In this document: piece after piece, positions 1 to 10,845 of the stretch
Numbering within the stretch: the stretch's first letter is position 1
Layout: each line of letters starts with the position of its first letter
NCBI GenBank assembly: GCA_000310025.1
Contig: FN649736.1
Location: forward strand, 2,775,546 to 2,799,951
Length of the DNA stretch: 24,406 nt
Direction: 5' to 3'
Origin: Ectocarpus siliculosus
Lineage: Eukaryota > Sar > Phaeophyceae > Ectocarpales > Ectocarpaceae
Program-made: the position numbers and the translations under genes
The notes under the pieces: generated by a model
Told to the model about the DNA's origin: nothing
Database searches by the model: none
What the model saw: only the letters and a program-made list of their open reading frames with translations

Positions 1-16
1 GGGGGGGGGGGGGGGG
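1..16. repeat. Poly-G run at the window edge
   Basis: Sixteen consecutive G residues open the window. Other G runs occur in the same gene region at about 1201..1210 and 1474..1486, so homopolymer G is common here. A run at the very edge could also mark an assembly or read boundary. No function is inferred. Confidence 0.9.
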
Positions 17-360
17 TATGCGTCGGCCCGAACGAACCACGCAGGAGGGCGTTACGACAAGAGCGACGTGCCAGGGAGAACGAGAGAGCAAGAGGCAGCC
101 GACAACAATGGATCAACACAAGCAGGAAGCCAGATAATGAGAGACGCAGAGAGAACAGATAAAGAGAGCAAAATAGTCTAATGCGTGTAGACAGACTCCC
201 CGCCCTTTGCCGCAGCCCAGAGCATACCGTAGGTGACACATGATATCATGTCACGCACCCTGGACCGATTTTCAAAGCCCGATTTCTCGACGACAGGAAG
301 AGCGACGGTGCCGGCTATGGCGGCGTTGGGGCCGTCTTGTCGAGATAATTCCGGGACGCG

Positions 361-2050
361 TCACATGGTTTTGGCATCCTCTTCGTCTCCGGTGTAATCC
401 AGAGCTCTTGGAAAAAAATCGGTCCAGGGGTGTGTGATATCTTACGTCACCACCCTGCGGCACTTACCTCACAGTCGGAGGAGGCTCCGGGGCCCCGCGG
501 AATCCTTCCTTCTTGGTGTCAACCATTACTATCGGCGAGAAGCACACGTTGCACAGGGCCCGGCTGCTAAACGACCCGTCCGCCATTCGCTGTGCCGTCG
601 TCGTCATCATCGTCGTCGCCGTCGTCGTCGTTGGTTGTGAAAGGTTTTACGTCGCGTTGGGCGTCACGTTAATTAGAGCGAGGACCGTCATCTATTAACA
701 GTAGCGACGAACAAAACAATTATATTATGTGTGGAACATAGTACAAAAAAAGGGGGGCATCACAACAACGCTCTCTCTGCCTACATACCTCCATGCGGAC
801 GAGCTCCTCGCGAAACGGCACCACCATGACGCCTCCTACGTTGAGGAGACCCTGGAGGTACGGTAACGTCAGGTCCGGGTCGCAGCCCGCTCCCACGTAC
901 ACGCAGTCGTACCTGATTCGGTTTTTGCCAACGCGGCGGGCGCCCCGTTGTGCAAGTCAACCACGACGTTGTGTCGGCGGTTGTTAAAAACAACAACAAC
1001 GACAACATACTGCTGTCACCGTTATCTGGGTAAACGCGAAATGTATGTTCGCGCATACGCATTGCCATGTGCTTACTATGTAGCACAGGAGTGTAAACCG
1101 CCGGAGGCGTGATACCTCACTCGTGGTTTGCGTTTTCCATTTTCAAGTCCTGAGGCTTGACACTGCTGTCCAATCAGACTAAATAAACTTCCCTTGTTCG
1201 GGGGGGGGGGCTGCTGACTAGAAAACCTGCTGATGGTTTTGTATTGGGAATTGAGGCTGACGTCTTTCTGTCGGTCCGTCGGTTGGCACGGTCGACGCAC
1301 AGAAAATAAAAGAACAGTACGTAGATACAAATGCCCCCCATTTCGGAGGAGCCAGCGGACTGTAATCGAGCGTACCCGCAATTTCACCCTGCTCAAGGGC
1401 GACGCCATTTCATTGGTCGGCCGGTTCGTGTGATAGATTCTAACAACTAATAACCGAGGTTTCCAGGGGGTCCGGGGGGGGGGGGGCCCCAACCCAACAA
1501 AACCAAAACAAAAAAAAAACCCCAAGGGATGGTAACTATTGTTGTTCTTGACGATGACATTGTTGCAATACTGCAAGCGAAAGTCTCCCCGTCCCCGTAT
1601 CCAATACCTCTTCTTGCTCACCAAGCAAAAAAAAAAACGAGGTTCCGCGGACACAAGCTACAAGCCCCAAAGAAGGCCCAACTACAACTACTACCCGTGG
1701 CTCCGCACAAACATTTTCTGTGCACCCGCCCTTACCCAGGCCCGACTCGTCTCGCTTGAGCCTACTACAGTAAGCCTACCTGCTACACCACGGCAACACC
1801 AGCTATTGGGCACTCTCCGTACGTGCGTACACCCACCCGCATCCAGGCTCCACCGCCACGCTGAGTCCGTTGCCGCGGAGGACCTGTATGTCGGTCTTGC
1901 GGCCGAGCCTGTCGTCCGTCGAGGCGATGCAGCGCGCCGAGTGCTCCAGCAGGGCCTCGTTCAGCTCCACGCCGTGATTGACGCCGAGCTCTCCGACGAG
2001 CATGGAGACGAGGTACGATAGGTAGCATGTCCCGCTCCCCTGCCGTAAGG

Positions 2051-2091
<41 letters not shown>

Positions 2092-3952
2092 ATTATTATT
2101 ATTATTATTATTATCATTATTGATATCATTATTGTGGATATTATTATTGTGATTAAAGTGGTATTATTTACTTATTTATTTATTGGTGATGATGACACCG
2201 CTTTTTATGGCCGCAGAATGTCGCAAGAAAAGTTGCAAACTTTTTCTGCAACTCTGCTCGGGAACATTTGTCAACCACATTTTGGTGCACGCTCATTATG
2301 GGACGAAGAGTGTTGAGGCGGCAGCAGTGGTCTGTCTCGGTGCGAAACAACGCAACAAGTGGTGCCTGATGGCTGTGCACGTACGCATGCCCATGCCTAC
2401 GCCAACAAAACGCATTCTGCCTTGAAGCACGTCTTCGTTGAACCGTGGGCCGAAAATGCGGCAGGTTAAATTATTCGGCAATCAGAAGCGGGTTCTCGAC
2501 TCTCGATTTCTCATTGCCTGACAGGTGAGTTAGACTACTTAAAATCCTGGGATGATGTCGGTCCTGTGTACTCGCCCGGCTCTTTTCCCGTATCAAACAG
2601 CCACACAGAAAAAACAAGTGTACTTGGAGGCAATGGACAGGAGACAAACAAGACGCAACCAAGACAGACGCCTCATTCGGTCTCAATCTCTGTCTCCGTC
2701 GCTTCTTCCCCTGTCTCTCTGTCTCTCCCTCTCTCCCTGTATGCCTGTCTGTCTCTGCCTCTATCTGTGCTATCTCTTGCTCTCCCTGTCTCTCTTCGTG
2801 TCTGTCTGCCTGTCTGCCTGCCTGTCTACGCCCCCCCCCCCTGCTCTCACGATGTTGAGGAAGGACATGCCCGGCTTGGGACTGAGCTCTTCGAGGGCGT
2901 CCGCGTAGATGAAGGGCGCCGAAAGGTGGACGTCGCCGTCCTGGACCGGCCTATTGAAGTACACCAACTGCTTGAACGTCGTGCATACAAGTAGACACGT
3001 ATCGCAGGTCGTCCCACCGTCCAATGAGGGGCCCAAACGGCACAACAGACAGTCGCCAATCTCGGGCCCCGACGGAGAGTTTTGACACGACAGCCACATT
3101 GTCCAAATAACGATGACAGCACCAACGGCAACAGCAGCAGCTACAGCAACAACAACATTGACATGCAGGGGCATGATTTCCATCCTGTTTCGCCATCGAG
3201 GGTGGTGCCGGCGAAACAAAAAGAACCATGTAGCACGTCGTCATGTGCAGTGCTGCTCTTTTCACCACCCAGATAGTGAAGCACGGCGGATAGTTTCGGG
3301 ACACCGGTCTGTCCACATATCGCACACGCCCCAGGAGGAAAACACATCCCGATATTGATTCAGAACAGCAGCCCGGTGTGACATCTTCTCGCGTATGCAG
3401 CATCACAACCACCCGCAGCAGTTGCTGCAGCAGTATGGGTCGGTAGGCTCTTGGTTGCAAAACGTGCTCGCTCACCACGTCAAACCACAAGGTAGCCTAC
3501 TACTCCCCCTTGGACATGGCGCCCAACTCAGGCGCAAAAAACAAGTCTCATCATCCCTCCCTTGAATTTCTCTACTCCGTGCAAGTGGCGCCGTTGCCTA
3601 CGTGTGGAGCGGGGGGGTCATAAGCAAAAACGTGGCGAAGCTACGCACCGCAGGGGATTTCTTCATCAAGGCGCAGGGTAGGGAAAAAGCCTAAGGCCCA
3701 AAGAGGCGAGACCGTAGCGGCCGCAAGATGCTGCAAGCGAACGAAATCGACCGGCACGACTTAAAAAAAAAAAATCGTTTCAAAAACAAACAGAAAAGAG
3801 AAAAAAGCGGACCACTTTACCTGGCCTAGGTTAGGGGTGGCGAAGTCTCCCCTGTCCACGGCCCGAAACGCCTCGATTATAGCCGGCGTTTTCACCATGC
3901 CGTGCTTCTTCATGTACGCCACCAGCTCGTCGTTGCTTCGCGGTAGCTTCAT
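361..3952 (-). CDS. PCMTD-type protein-L-isoaspartate O-methyltransferase domain protein, six exons
   Basis: CDS is complement(join(361..406,468..589,789..912,1837..2039,2851..2967,3821..3952)), 744 nt, 247 residues. All introns are GT-AG and phases agree at every junction (0,0,2,0,2). The family is an S-adenosylmethionine-dependent methyltransferase fold related to repair of isoaspartyl residues; vertebrate PCMTD1/2 act as ubiquitin-ligase adaptors. Supporting motifs: AFRAVDRGDF (29-38), HLSAPFIYADALEEL in exon 2, SFLNIGSGT (79-87; SAM motif I), GVNHGVELN in exon 3, YVGAGCDPD and NVGGVMVVPF in exon 4, and LCNVCFSPIV in exon 5. These align by eye, without gaps in exons 4-5, to human PCMTD1 as I recall it. 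The protein is shorter than the roughly 357-residue vertebrate form and has no visible C-terminal SOCS-like tail. Start: the ATG at 3952 is the first in frame; an extra upstream exon is possible. Odd points: the third glycine of motif I is Cys88, and the frame stays open for 60 codons after the TGA. Molecular function in this organism is inferred. Confidence 0.88.
2049..2123. repeat. TTG and ATT triplet microsatellite
   Basis: About 13 TTG triplets (2051..2090) run into about ten mostly ATT triplets. The tract lies in intron 2 of the methyltransferase gene, ending about ten bases from the exon 3 acceptor. On the sense strand it reads as AAT then CAA repeats, where a pyrimidine tract would normally be. 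Confidence 0.95.
2680..2842. repeat. CTGT/CTCT-rich low-complexity tract
   Basis: A pyrimidine-rich tract of degenerate CTGT, CTCT and CTGCCTGT units ends in a run of eleven C at about 2831..2841. It lies in intron 2 of the methyltransferase gene, just inside the donor of exon 2. The long ORFs that cross it on both strands are low-complexity artefacts. Confidence 0.85.
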
Positions 3953-4744
3953 GTCTCCGGATGCCACCTTCCTACAGCTACGGCGAGAAACTGCACCTCC
4001 TGGTCTCTTTTGTCTATCCCGCGCCCTCTTTTCTCTCGTCGCCCAGTCTTGTCTTTTTTCTTTTTCCAGGGTTTTTATGTTCTGACGTTCTCCGCTTATC
4101 ACGCGCAACCGGTACGTACGTCTTGCCCCCGGCGCGGCGGCTGGAAACACCCGCGATTCCGACGACAGCTAGACGCGTGCTACAAACAAACGTGCTCTTA
4201 CTTCGACACAAGTTTTTTTTTTTGTCGGAAGACCGAAAACACCGTCTGTGGTCAGCAGCAGCCAAAGGAGAGAGTCATTGTTGTGTTGGGACACCACTTG
4301 TCACCCTACAAGTGAAGTTGATGCTTCTTAGTGTGTTCGTCGTCGGAAACCACTGGCTGGTGTAGCGGTGGGGTCGTTCTTTCTGTGATTAGTGCACAGA
4401 CAAGGGTCACGTTGGGGGCGCGCGCGCGAGGCGGGGGAGCGGTGTCGAGTGTCACTATTACTATCGGTGTAACAGTTTTTTGCCGTGCAATCAGCATTCC
4501 CGGTAAGAACAGGGCATCGAGCAACACGATGGAGACAAGGTTGAACGAATACCTAAAACAAACACCATGTTCAAGCTAGGAAGCGGGTTGCACGAAGACG
4601 AAACTTGACGACTATTGCATTTATTTCCTCCCATTTCAACGTCGGTACCAGTAGAGAGGAAGACACCCTGACGCCGGTGGTATGCATAAATAGGAGCTAA
4701 ATACACGTGTGCACAGCAGCGACATCGGAAGCACGCGGGAGTGC

Positions 4745-5359
4745 ATGTTCCGTGCAGAGCAGGAACCAAGGGTGAACGGGGATAGTATACATGACGCTCG
4801 CCGAGACGTCAACGTCATCGACCCTTTCAATGCTCTTCGCGCTCATGTGCCTCTACGGCCAACTTCTCAGCTTCAAACCGTCACCATGGAGACGAACCAC
4901 ACGCAGGGCTTACTTACAGCCAACTTGATATTGTCAATCTCCACCTACCTCTGGAACTCCTACATAGTGACAACGTTTTGTCCCATGAGAAATGTCCATC
5001 ATGCGTACACAGTCTCAGAGGAAATGCAGGTAGGGACAGCTGCTGCTGTCCATAGAGCTACGCATATATATGAGCAGCGCATCAAAAGCACGAACATACA
5101 AAACGGCGAGATCGCGTTGGGATCTTTGAAGAAAATCTGTTCTCTTCCTACTACCGTATTCTGCTACCGTAGGCATCGGTCCAGCCAACTTTACGTACTT
5201 GTACGTAAGAAAAACATCCCGCTACGCGGGAGTGGGACACAGAAAAATGGTGAAATAGCCTCGTCCTTTTGGGATTTTCTTCCGGTCGCTGTGTGTCACA
5301 ATACCAGCAGCGGAAAGAGCGAATACCGCTACAATAAAAAGCACGTGGTGTCATATTAA
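4745..5359 (+). CDS. Hypothetical 204-codon intronless ORF, possible retrocopy
   Basis: ATG at 4745 to TAA at 5357..5359. I do not recognise the protein. It has one moderately hydrophobic stretch (around LLTANLILSISTYLW, residues 57-71) and is otherwise mixed. Two stretches, QNGEIALGS and KNGEIASSF, resemble each other. It is the longest ATG ORF outside known exons and the repeat block. An AATAAA (5333..5338) lies inside the ORF, and 23 nt later, one base after the stop, comes a run of 16 A. The octamer AAGCACGC occurs just 5' of the ATG (4729..4736) and again at the end of the A run (5375..5382). This resembles a retroposed transcript with a target-site duplication, but an ORF running through its own poly(A) signal argues against a normal coding gene. 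Confidence 0.28.
   Translation: MFRAEQEPRVNGDSIHDARRDVNVIDPFNALRAHVPLRPTSQLQTVTMETNHTQGLLTANLILSISTYLWNSYIVTTFCPMRNVHHAYTVSEEMQVGTAAAVHRATHIYEQRIKSTNIQNGEIALGSLKKICSLPTTVFCYRRHRSSQLYVLVRKKNIPLRGSGTQKNGEIASSFWDFLPVAVCHNTSSGKSEYRYNKKHVVSY
5191..5208. repeat. Perfect 8-bp inverted repeat
   Basis: TTACGTAC, a two-base TT spacer, then GTACGTAA. The arms are perfectly complementary. It lies inside the hypothetical ORF 4745..5359. It could be a palindromic protein-binding site or chance; there is no independent support for function. Confidence 0.5.
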
Positions 5360-6600
5360 GAAAAAAAAAAAAAAAAGCACGCAACAAACCGCCCAACAAA
5401 CCGTCGGGCGTTCTGGGCATGCAATTAAAAAAAAAACATGAGCAACACCATCTTTAAAAAATCGAGTTTTTCTGTGGATCTGGATACGACGCCAGTCTGT
5501 CCAGATGATGATAACGCGGTTCCTGCTGCTGGTGTGAAAGCTGTGGAGCATTTTTCATTTTTCCGATGGCAGATTGCATCGAGGCCAGCACAGCACGCCA
5601 CGCGCGTTGGCCCAAATGCCTAGAAACGCGCTAGACGCAGTCGCCATGCGACCGCTGCTCTCTGTGAAGGGAGCTTCGTACTCCACCGCTATGCTATATG
5701 CGTATCTGGTTTCGTACGTAGAAAAGAGAGCGAGCGCGCCGCCCTCTCGCTGACTGACACGTTTACGTTTTACATCTAGACGATCTGTCTCTTTTCCATT
5801 CGTGTGTATATCTTCATCTACAGGACAAACACAGCTGGTTTGAGCCATGCGGCTGCCACATCGGAACTACTGTGCATGTACTCTTGCCGCTGACAATACT
5901 TTTGGCTGAAGACAGAGGGAGAGAATAAAGGGGGGGAGGGACACCCAACACAACTGCTAACAGAGGCAGCAGGGACAGCAAGGAGATCTTTCTCCCAGGG
6001 TTGAAGTTTAAATAATCACGAGGGAAGCACTCGCGTGTTTGATGGGGTATACGAAAAGGTCGCCATGCGACTCGTAGACCACCACAAAGAAGGCGTGCGC
6101 TCAAGCTAACAGGCCAAGCAATAATGGCAAGTCAAAGCTGAGGTAGGCCATGCACGGCAGGCAGCAAACACCTGTAGGTGCAACGCGCTGCGTATGTCGG
6201 AAGGGGAACTTCTTGCTGACGGCAGCTTGAAACATTACGTTCTTGCAACAATTGTGTATGTACCACACCTCTGCAACGCTCACAGGCGGGTCCGGTGATC
6301 AGCCAGGGTATTCGCTTATGTCGCAGTCGTCTCGAATCGAGGTGGTAGTCGTCTCAGAGAGCACTTCAGTTGTGAGTTACGAGGATCCACGGCGGCGCTA
6401 CTTGCACTAGATTACAGTAGTTTTTTTTTTGAGAGAGAGAAAAGCCAGTGGGTGGAAACCCGTTGATCGTAGATTGCGGAGACCCACGGGTGACAACAGC
6501 ATGTTTGTTTGTCCCAGCAAGACCAGACCGTCGGGGTAGGCGTGGCGCGCGCGTGGGCAGGACAGAGGGAGGAAGACAAAAGAGGGGCGTCGCGCAAACT

Positions 6601-9111
6601 ATGGTACAGTGTGCAACGACGAGAGTTTTCAGCGAGGGATACAGCAGCAGCAGCGGTGTGTTTCTAGCCGCAGCAGCCGGCTTGCTCTCGACCTCGGCAG
6701 CATCATCAGCGGCGGCGGCAACCCTTTTCGTAGCCGCACCCTACAGCAGTGCGAGCAGCGCTTGTCTCTCCTCCGCCGCTGTCAACTCGTGTTGCAGCTG
6801 GAGAAGCAGGTTCCTTAGAACTTATCCCTTGCACCGCCGGGCTCGTACTCCTAGTACATCGCGTTGCCTGTGGCAAAGCCTACGGAGTGCAGCGATGGCA
6901 ACGGAAACAGGATACGCCGAGGAAGTAGCAACGCCAGGGGCGGCGCCGCCTGAACTGGTAGCTGGGGCAAGCGATTTCGAGACGTTCTTTGGGGCATACA
7001 GGTAAGATAGGAAGGAATGTGAGACAAATTGCCGGTAACTCATTTCTATCTCACCGCAAGTTTCTCACCACTGAAGGTGCCGTATGCAGGATCCGACCCA
7101 GGCGCGAGTCGGAGAGCCTGATGGACGCCAGCTGGCAGGATGTGTTGGTGCTTGACGGGCAGCAAGAAGGAGAAGAGGAGAGGGCACGACACGCTGCTAC
7201 TCTTGCCGCTGCTGCGGTCAACGGTAAGACGTACACCAACAAAAGAGTGTGTGATGTACGGTGAGCTACGCGATGGAGCACGAAATCTTGTCGATGGGCT
7301 TGGATTGTGAGACAAGGGAAACTTGGTGTTGCCGGTGATGTTGGTGTTAAGGGGCGTGAAATGGCCGAAATGCTGGTGTTCTCCTCTTGACTCTTCTCGC
7401 TTGGGTTCGTGCGATGACCCCCGTCGCCCATCCGATACGCGGGCAGGCGACGGCACTCACGCTCATGCTGGCGCGGACAACAGAGTTCTGATCGTCGAGG
7501 ACTTGGAAGCAGACGGCGACGTTCTCGGCTTCTTTGGAGCACTGGACTCGCCCACCGCCACCGGCCCGACTCTCGATACCTACATCTGTGTGCGCACCGG
7601 GCGCGAGGTAGACCGACCAACGACCAGGCTTCTCACCAGAGCCCTACACGGCTGGCTCAGCGGTCCGGCGGCGGCAGCTGCAGCGACGCGTCGAGATCGG
7701 CTCGGAGCCCTAGCGGGCACGGAAGAGGCAGGGCGGCCAGCAAACGAGGAGGAGGAGGGGGAGCTAGTCGACTGGGTTGACACGAGAGGGAGGGTTATCT
7801 GCGCGCTGCCCAGGCCGGTGGTGCACTCTAACAATGTGCTTCATCGCGGGGCTGGGGTTATGATCAGGGACGCAAAGGCGAGGACGGCGCGTGTTCGTCA
7901 GAACCTGCTTGTTGTACCTCCTACTATAGCATACGTAGGAAAAAAGCAAGCCCACCACCAAACACCATCACCGCCGCTCGACCCCACCCCACCCGAACCC
8001 ACCCACGCCCCCCTCTGACCTGCCCCCCAAGCACAAGCACCTTTCGTTGATTTCGCCACGTTCGGTCTCTGTTCCGTTGCTACCGTCTCACGCGACCGAC
8101 GGCGGTGGTTTAATGCGGCCTCACGTCCACCAGACGCCTCCTCTCTGTGTTACCTCTACCCTTTCCGCGCTACGTAGGGAGAGGTTTACTGCCATCGTCG
8201 AACGTCAACAAAGAGGGTGTTCCCTTCCATGTACGACATGTTCATCGGCGGGGTGTCGGGCACCATGGAGCCGCCGCTGACCACCGCGCTTCGAGAGCTC
8301 GGCGAGGAGCTTGGGCTAGGCCCCTACGGCAACAGCGGCAGCTCCCCTGAGAATCAAGGTGAACTGCTTCCTTTCGTTCTGTGTCCAGGGCGGCGACCAA
8401 TGTGTAGTTCTGTAGCGCTCTATTGTTGAACCTACTTCCTGAAATTTATGTGCATGGTGGTACGCTCCCAAAATTGCAGGGGACGACGGTCTGAAGACTA
8501 CCTCCATGCGGTATCGGGGGGAGTGCCTGGTTCAGACGGGCCACAATCGCTGCTTCGTGTCTGTGTTCGACTACCGCGTAGTCGCCGGGGAGACGGTGAA
8601 GTGGCAGGAGGACGAGGTGGAGTGGGGGAGCTACGTGCCGTGGGAGGAGGTAGGCACTTAACTGACACTTGGCCACCCACGATGTGTAGGATATTATCGT
8701 CGTCTTGTTTGCTGCTCTGTGCGAAAACGACGAACGACCCCTTTGGTGTCGCCGCGGTGGTGGTTTTTCTACGTTTCAGGTGAGCACCATGCAAAAACCT
8801 TCCCGAGGACCAGACGTACACATCGCCTCTGTCGGTGTTCTGCTGCAGTGGTAGAACGTTTTAGTCAAGGCAGCTTGCTTACGTGCTTTTTGGTGTTTCA
8901 GCCAGAGCATTCGTGCATTTGGGGCGAGTATTGGACGACTATGCTGCCTTGTGCATCATCATGCATTTCACGTTTCAATTTGTCTCCCGCCTCTTCCGCT
9001 ATGCATCGCGTAATTCAACAGGTTGTGTCCAAGGTATCCGAGGGGGAATGGGAGTTTGTTCCAGATGGACTGCAGGTTTGGCAACACTACCTCGATTGGG
9101 AAGCGGCGTGA
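6601..9111 (+). CDS. Nudix hydrolase, six exons
   Basis: CDS is join(6601..7001,7090..7223,7447..7877,8178..8358,8480..8649,9022..9111), 1407 nt, 468 residues, stop TGA. Junction phases 2,1,0,1,0 all agree. Nudix enzymes hydrolyse a nucleoside diphosphate linked to another moiety. The Nudix box GX5EX7REUXEEXGU is intact at residues 347-369: G347, E353, then RELGEELGL with metal-binding E362, E365 and E366. Before it come DWVDTRGRV (287-295), HRGAGVMIRDAKG and RRTSTKRVFPSMYDMFIGG, the usual order for this fold, similar to the YfcD/IPP-isomerase-like branch as I recall it; after it come GECLVQTGHNRCFVSVFDYRV and WGSYVPWEEV. Substrate is unknown. Residues 1-98 are rich in Ser, Ala and Arg with few acidic residues, which suggests an organelle-targeting leader; Met99 is an alternative start. 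ATG 6601 is the first ATG in its frame. Exon 3 carries a Glu run before the domain. Intron 3 seems to be GC-AG. Confidence 0.9.
7878..8177 (+). other. Probable GC-AG intron (intron 3 of the Nudix gene)
   Basis: The donor reads AAAG|GCGAGG and the acceptor ACGTAG|GGAGAG. Removing 7878..8177 joins IRDAK to GEVYCHRRT, giving the spacing expected between the first beta strand and the RRT segment of Nudix proteins. The only phase-compatible GT donors nearby (after 7892, GTTCGT; and further downstream, GTACCT) are poor matches and would insert at least five residues. The 3' half of the intron has a C-rich tract at about 7950..8030. Confidence 0.6.
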
Positions 9112-10845
9112 CGGGAAAGAGGACAAGGAAGTTCTTTTGCACCCCCACTGGCCCTCGCGCATGGTGCAAAGAATCACGTCGCGTTCCTTTAGCGTGTGCG
9201 CGGTATTTTGAGCAGGGTCAGCATGTTGTGCGCTTGCGTACGGATAGATGGAACGGAGACCCCGTATTTGTAACAGCAGGAACATGTGTTCGTCACCATG
9301 GCGATTTTCGCATGATTACGGTGCACATTTGTATCCACGGGTATTGGGGCTGTCAGGGGCTTACCTTCGACATGTGAAGATAAGGTACTCGAACTGTAGC
9401 ACCGTAAGAAAATCCTGTTAGAGACACCCCGAACGACTTGCCGTACTGCTGTGGGTGTGATGTTCTGGGGGGCGGACCCTTTTGCTTGGTACAAGGGGGG
9501 CACAAGTGGTTTCTCTCTTGTCGGCCCCTCGTCGCAACTGTTGGGGGCTAGGGGCACACTCCTGCTGCTGCTAAATTTTTCTGTTGTGGCTGCTGTTGCA
9601 ATCGAGCACAGTTTTGGCTCTATTCACCTTCGGATACGATTGGTTGAACATGCCTCTCTACTTTTGGCGAGGCAGAGGAACATGAAGGGATAGTTGCTCA
9701 GCTTGAACAATGAAGAGTAATCGAGGAAGTCGATCAAAGACGTTGTCTTTGTCTTTGTTTGTTGGCTAGTTTTGTTGTGGTTTGGAGAGACGGCGAAAAA
9801 ACAATAAACAAGAAAAAATGGTGTCAGGGTTCGGCTGAAGGTAGGCAGCGACGGTTTTGCACCCGGTCAGGACGCGTCTTTGCCAACGATCTAAGCATTA
9901 AAGAGAAAATCCTATTTTTCTTCTATCCAATGAGGAAATGAATACCGCTCGGTTCAACCCCCCCCGACCACGATGAAAGATCTGTCGGTGCTCCTTCCTT
10001 GTCGTGCACTGTTCACACTCCTCGCGAAATGAGCTTACACACTGTACATGCCACATCACACCACACACAAAACAGCCCACAGGGCAAATCGCCATGTACT
10101 TTTTTCAGTGAAACTACATGTATCAGGTGAGGGAGGGTGTTCAATATGCAGGAAAGTGTAGCGGTGATGGCGATCGGTGGCCGAATTCCCCGGGTCTTGC
10201 GGAAAGGGTATGAGAGCAGCTCTTGAGGCAGATAGTTTTGCATCTCGCCTGCCATGCCCAGTTAATTGCGCTCGGCGTAGTACACGGTGCTACTACGCAA
10301 AGAGTTAAAATGTGTTGTCATCACGCGTTCCTGCAGCGGAGTGAAGAGAACGATCGCTACAAGCTCACGTGTGGTAGGAATTTCGCCGAACAGGTGCAAG
10401 ACATTCGTACGAGAAATCATACCTAGACCACATATCCCAATTACAGGAGAACCATGCCACTTACAACATGCTGAGCACGATACGTAAAACACTCGCTCAG
10501 GCACGGCTTTCATGCACAGTATACCCGTAAATAGCTGTACCGTGGTAGGGGATTTGCTATAGTGTTTTATTCCGGACGAGCGTTGTTGGATGATCGTTTG
10601 CTTGTGAGCGTTTACAGTACCTGGTACAGTCCCGAAGCACACCGAGACACCTACTACATGTATCGCCTGTAGTCTGGACTACTGTATCTCCGCTAAAAGC
10701 AGGAGTATATGCGACGCTTGGACCCCAACGTTTCAAGCTGCTCCGCCTGTGCATACATTCAATTCGTTCGTGGTCACAAGCGCGCCCCCGTGAATGGTAG
10801 ACAGGGGAAACACACAAACACACACGTTCCGTCGACGTTGGCAGC
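9112..10845. other. Non-coding stretch downstream of the Nudix gene
   Basis: This should hold the 3' UTR of the Nudix gene, but no clear poly(A) signal could be assigned. The only ORF worth naming is plus 9460..9693 (77 codons from ATG), with a hydrophobic segment LLLLLNFSVVAAVAI; I do not recognise it and it is likely chance. No repeat or RNA gene was seen. Confidence 0.5.

Larger units (their letters stand above)
3953..6600. other. Divergent intergenic region between the methyltransferase and Nudix genes
   Basis: About 2.65 kb separates the two head-to-head start codons, so promoters and 5' leaders of both genes should lie here. I could not identify a convincing TATA element or initiator. 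It contains one long plus-strand ORF (4745..5359), A/T homopolymers (for example 3763..3774, 4213..4222, 5361..5376, 6420..6430), an 8-bp inverted repeat at 5191..5208, and short ORFs on both strands (plus 5646..5753, 35 codons; minus 5555..5848, 97 codons) with no recognisable motif. Confidence 0.6.

Noticed and set aside
1803-2129. Minus ORF beginning with a long Ile/Thr run
   Set aside because: The run is the translated ATT/TTG microsatellite in intron 2; only the part from 2039 down to 1837 is exon.
2552-2994. Overlapping ORFs of 118 and 142 codons on plus and 149 codons on minus
   Set aside because: They run through the CTGT-rich low-complexity tract and the antisense of the methyltransferase exon 2.
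3761-4150. 129-codon minus ORF extending the methyltransferase exon 1 upstream
   Set aside because: Its first codon is GTG, not ATG; the first in-frame ATG is at 3952. The upstream part may be leader or intron.
7051-7620. 189-codon minus ORF opposite the Nudix gene
   Set aside because: It is antisense to recognised exons and has no motif of its own.
7323-8018. 231-codon plus ORF over Nudix exon 3
   Set aside because: Its ends lie in introns 2 and 3; only 7447..7877 fits the spliced protein.
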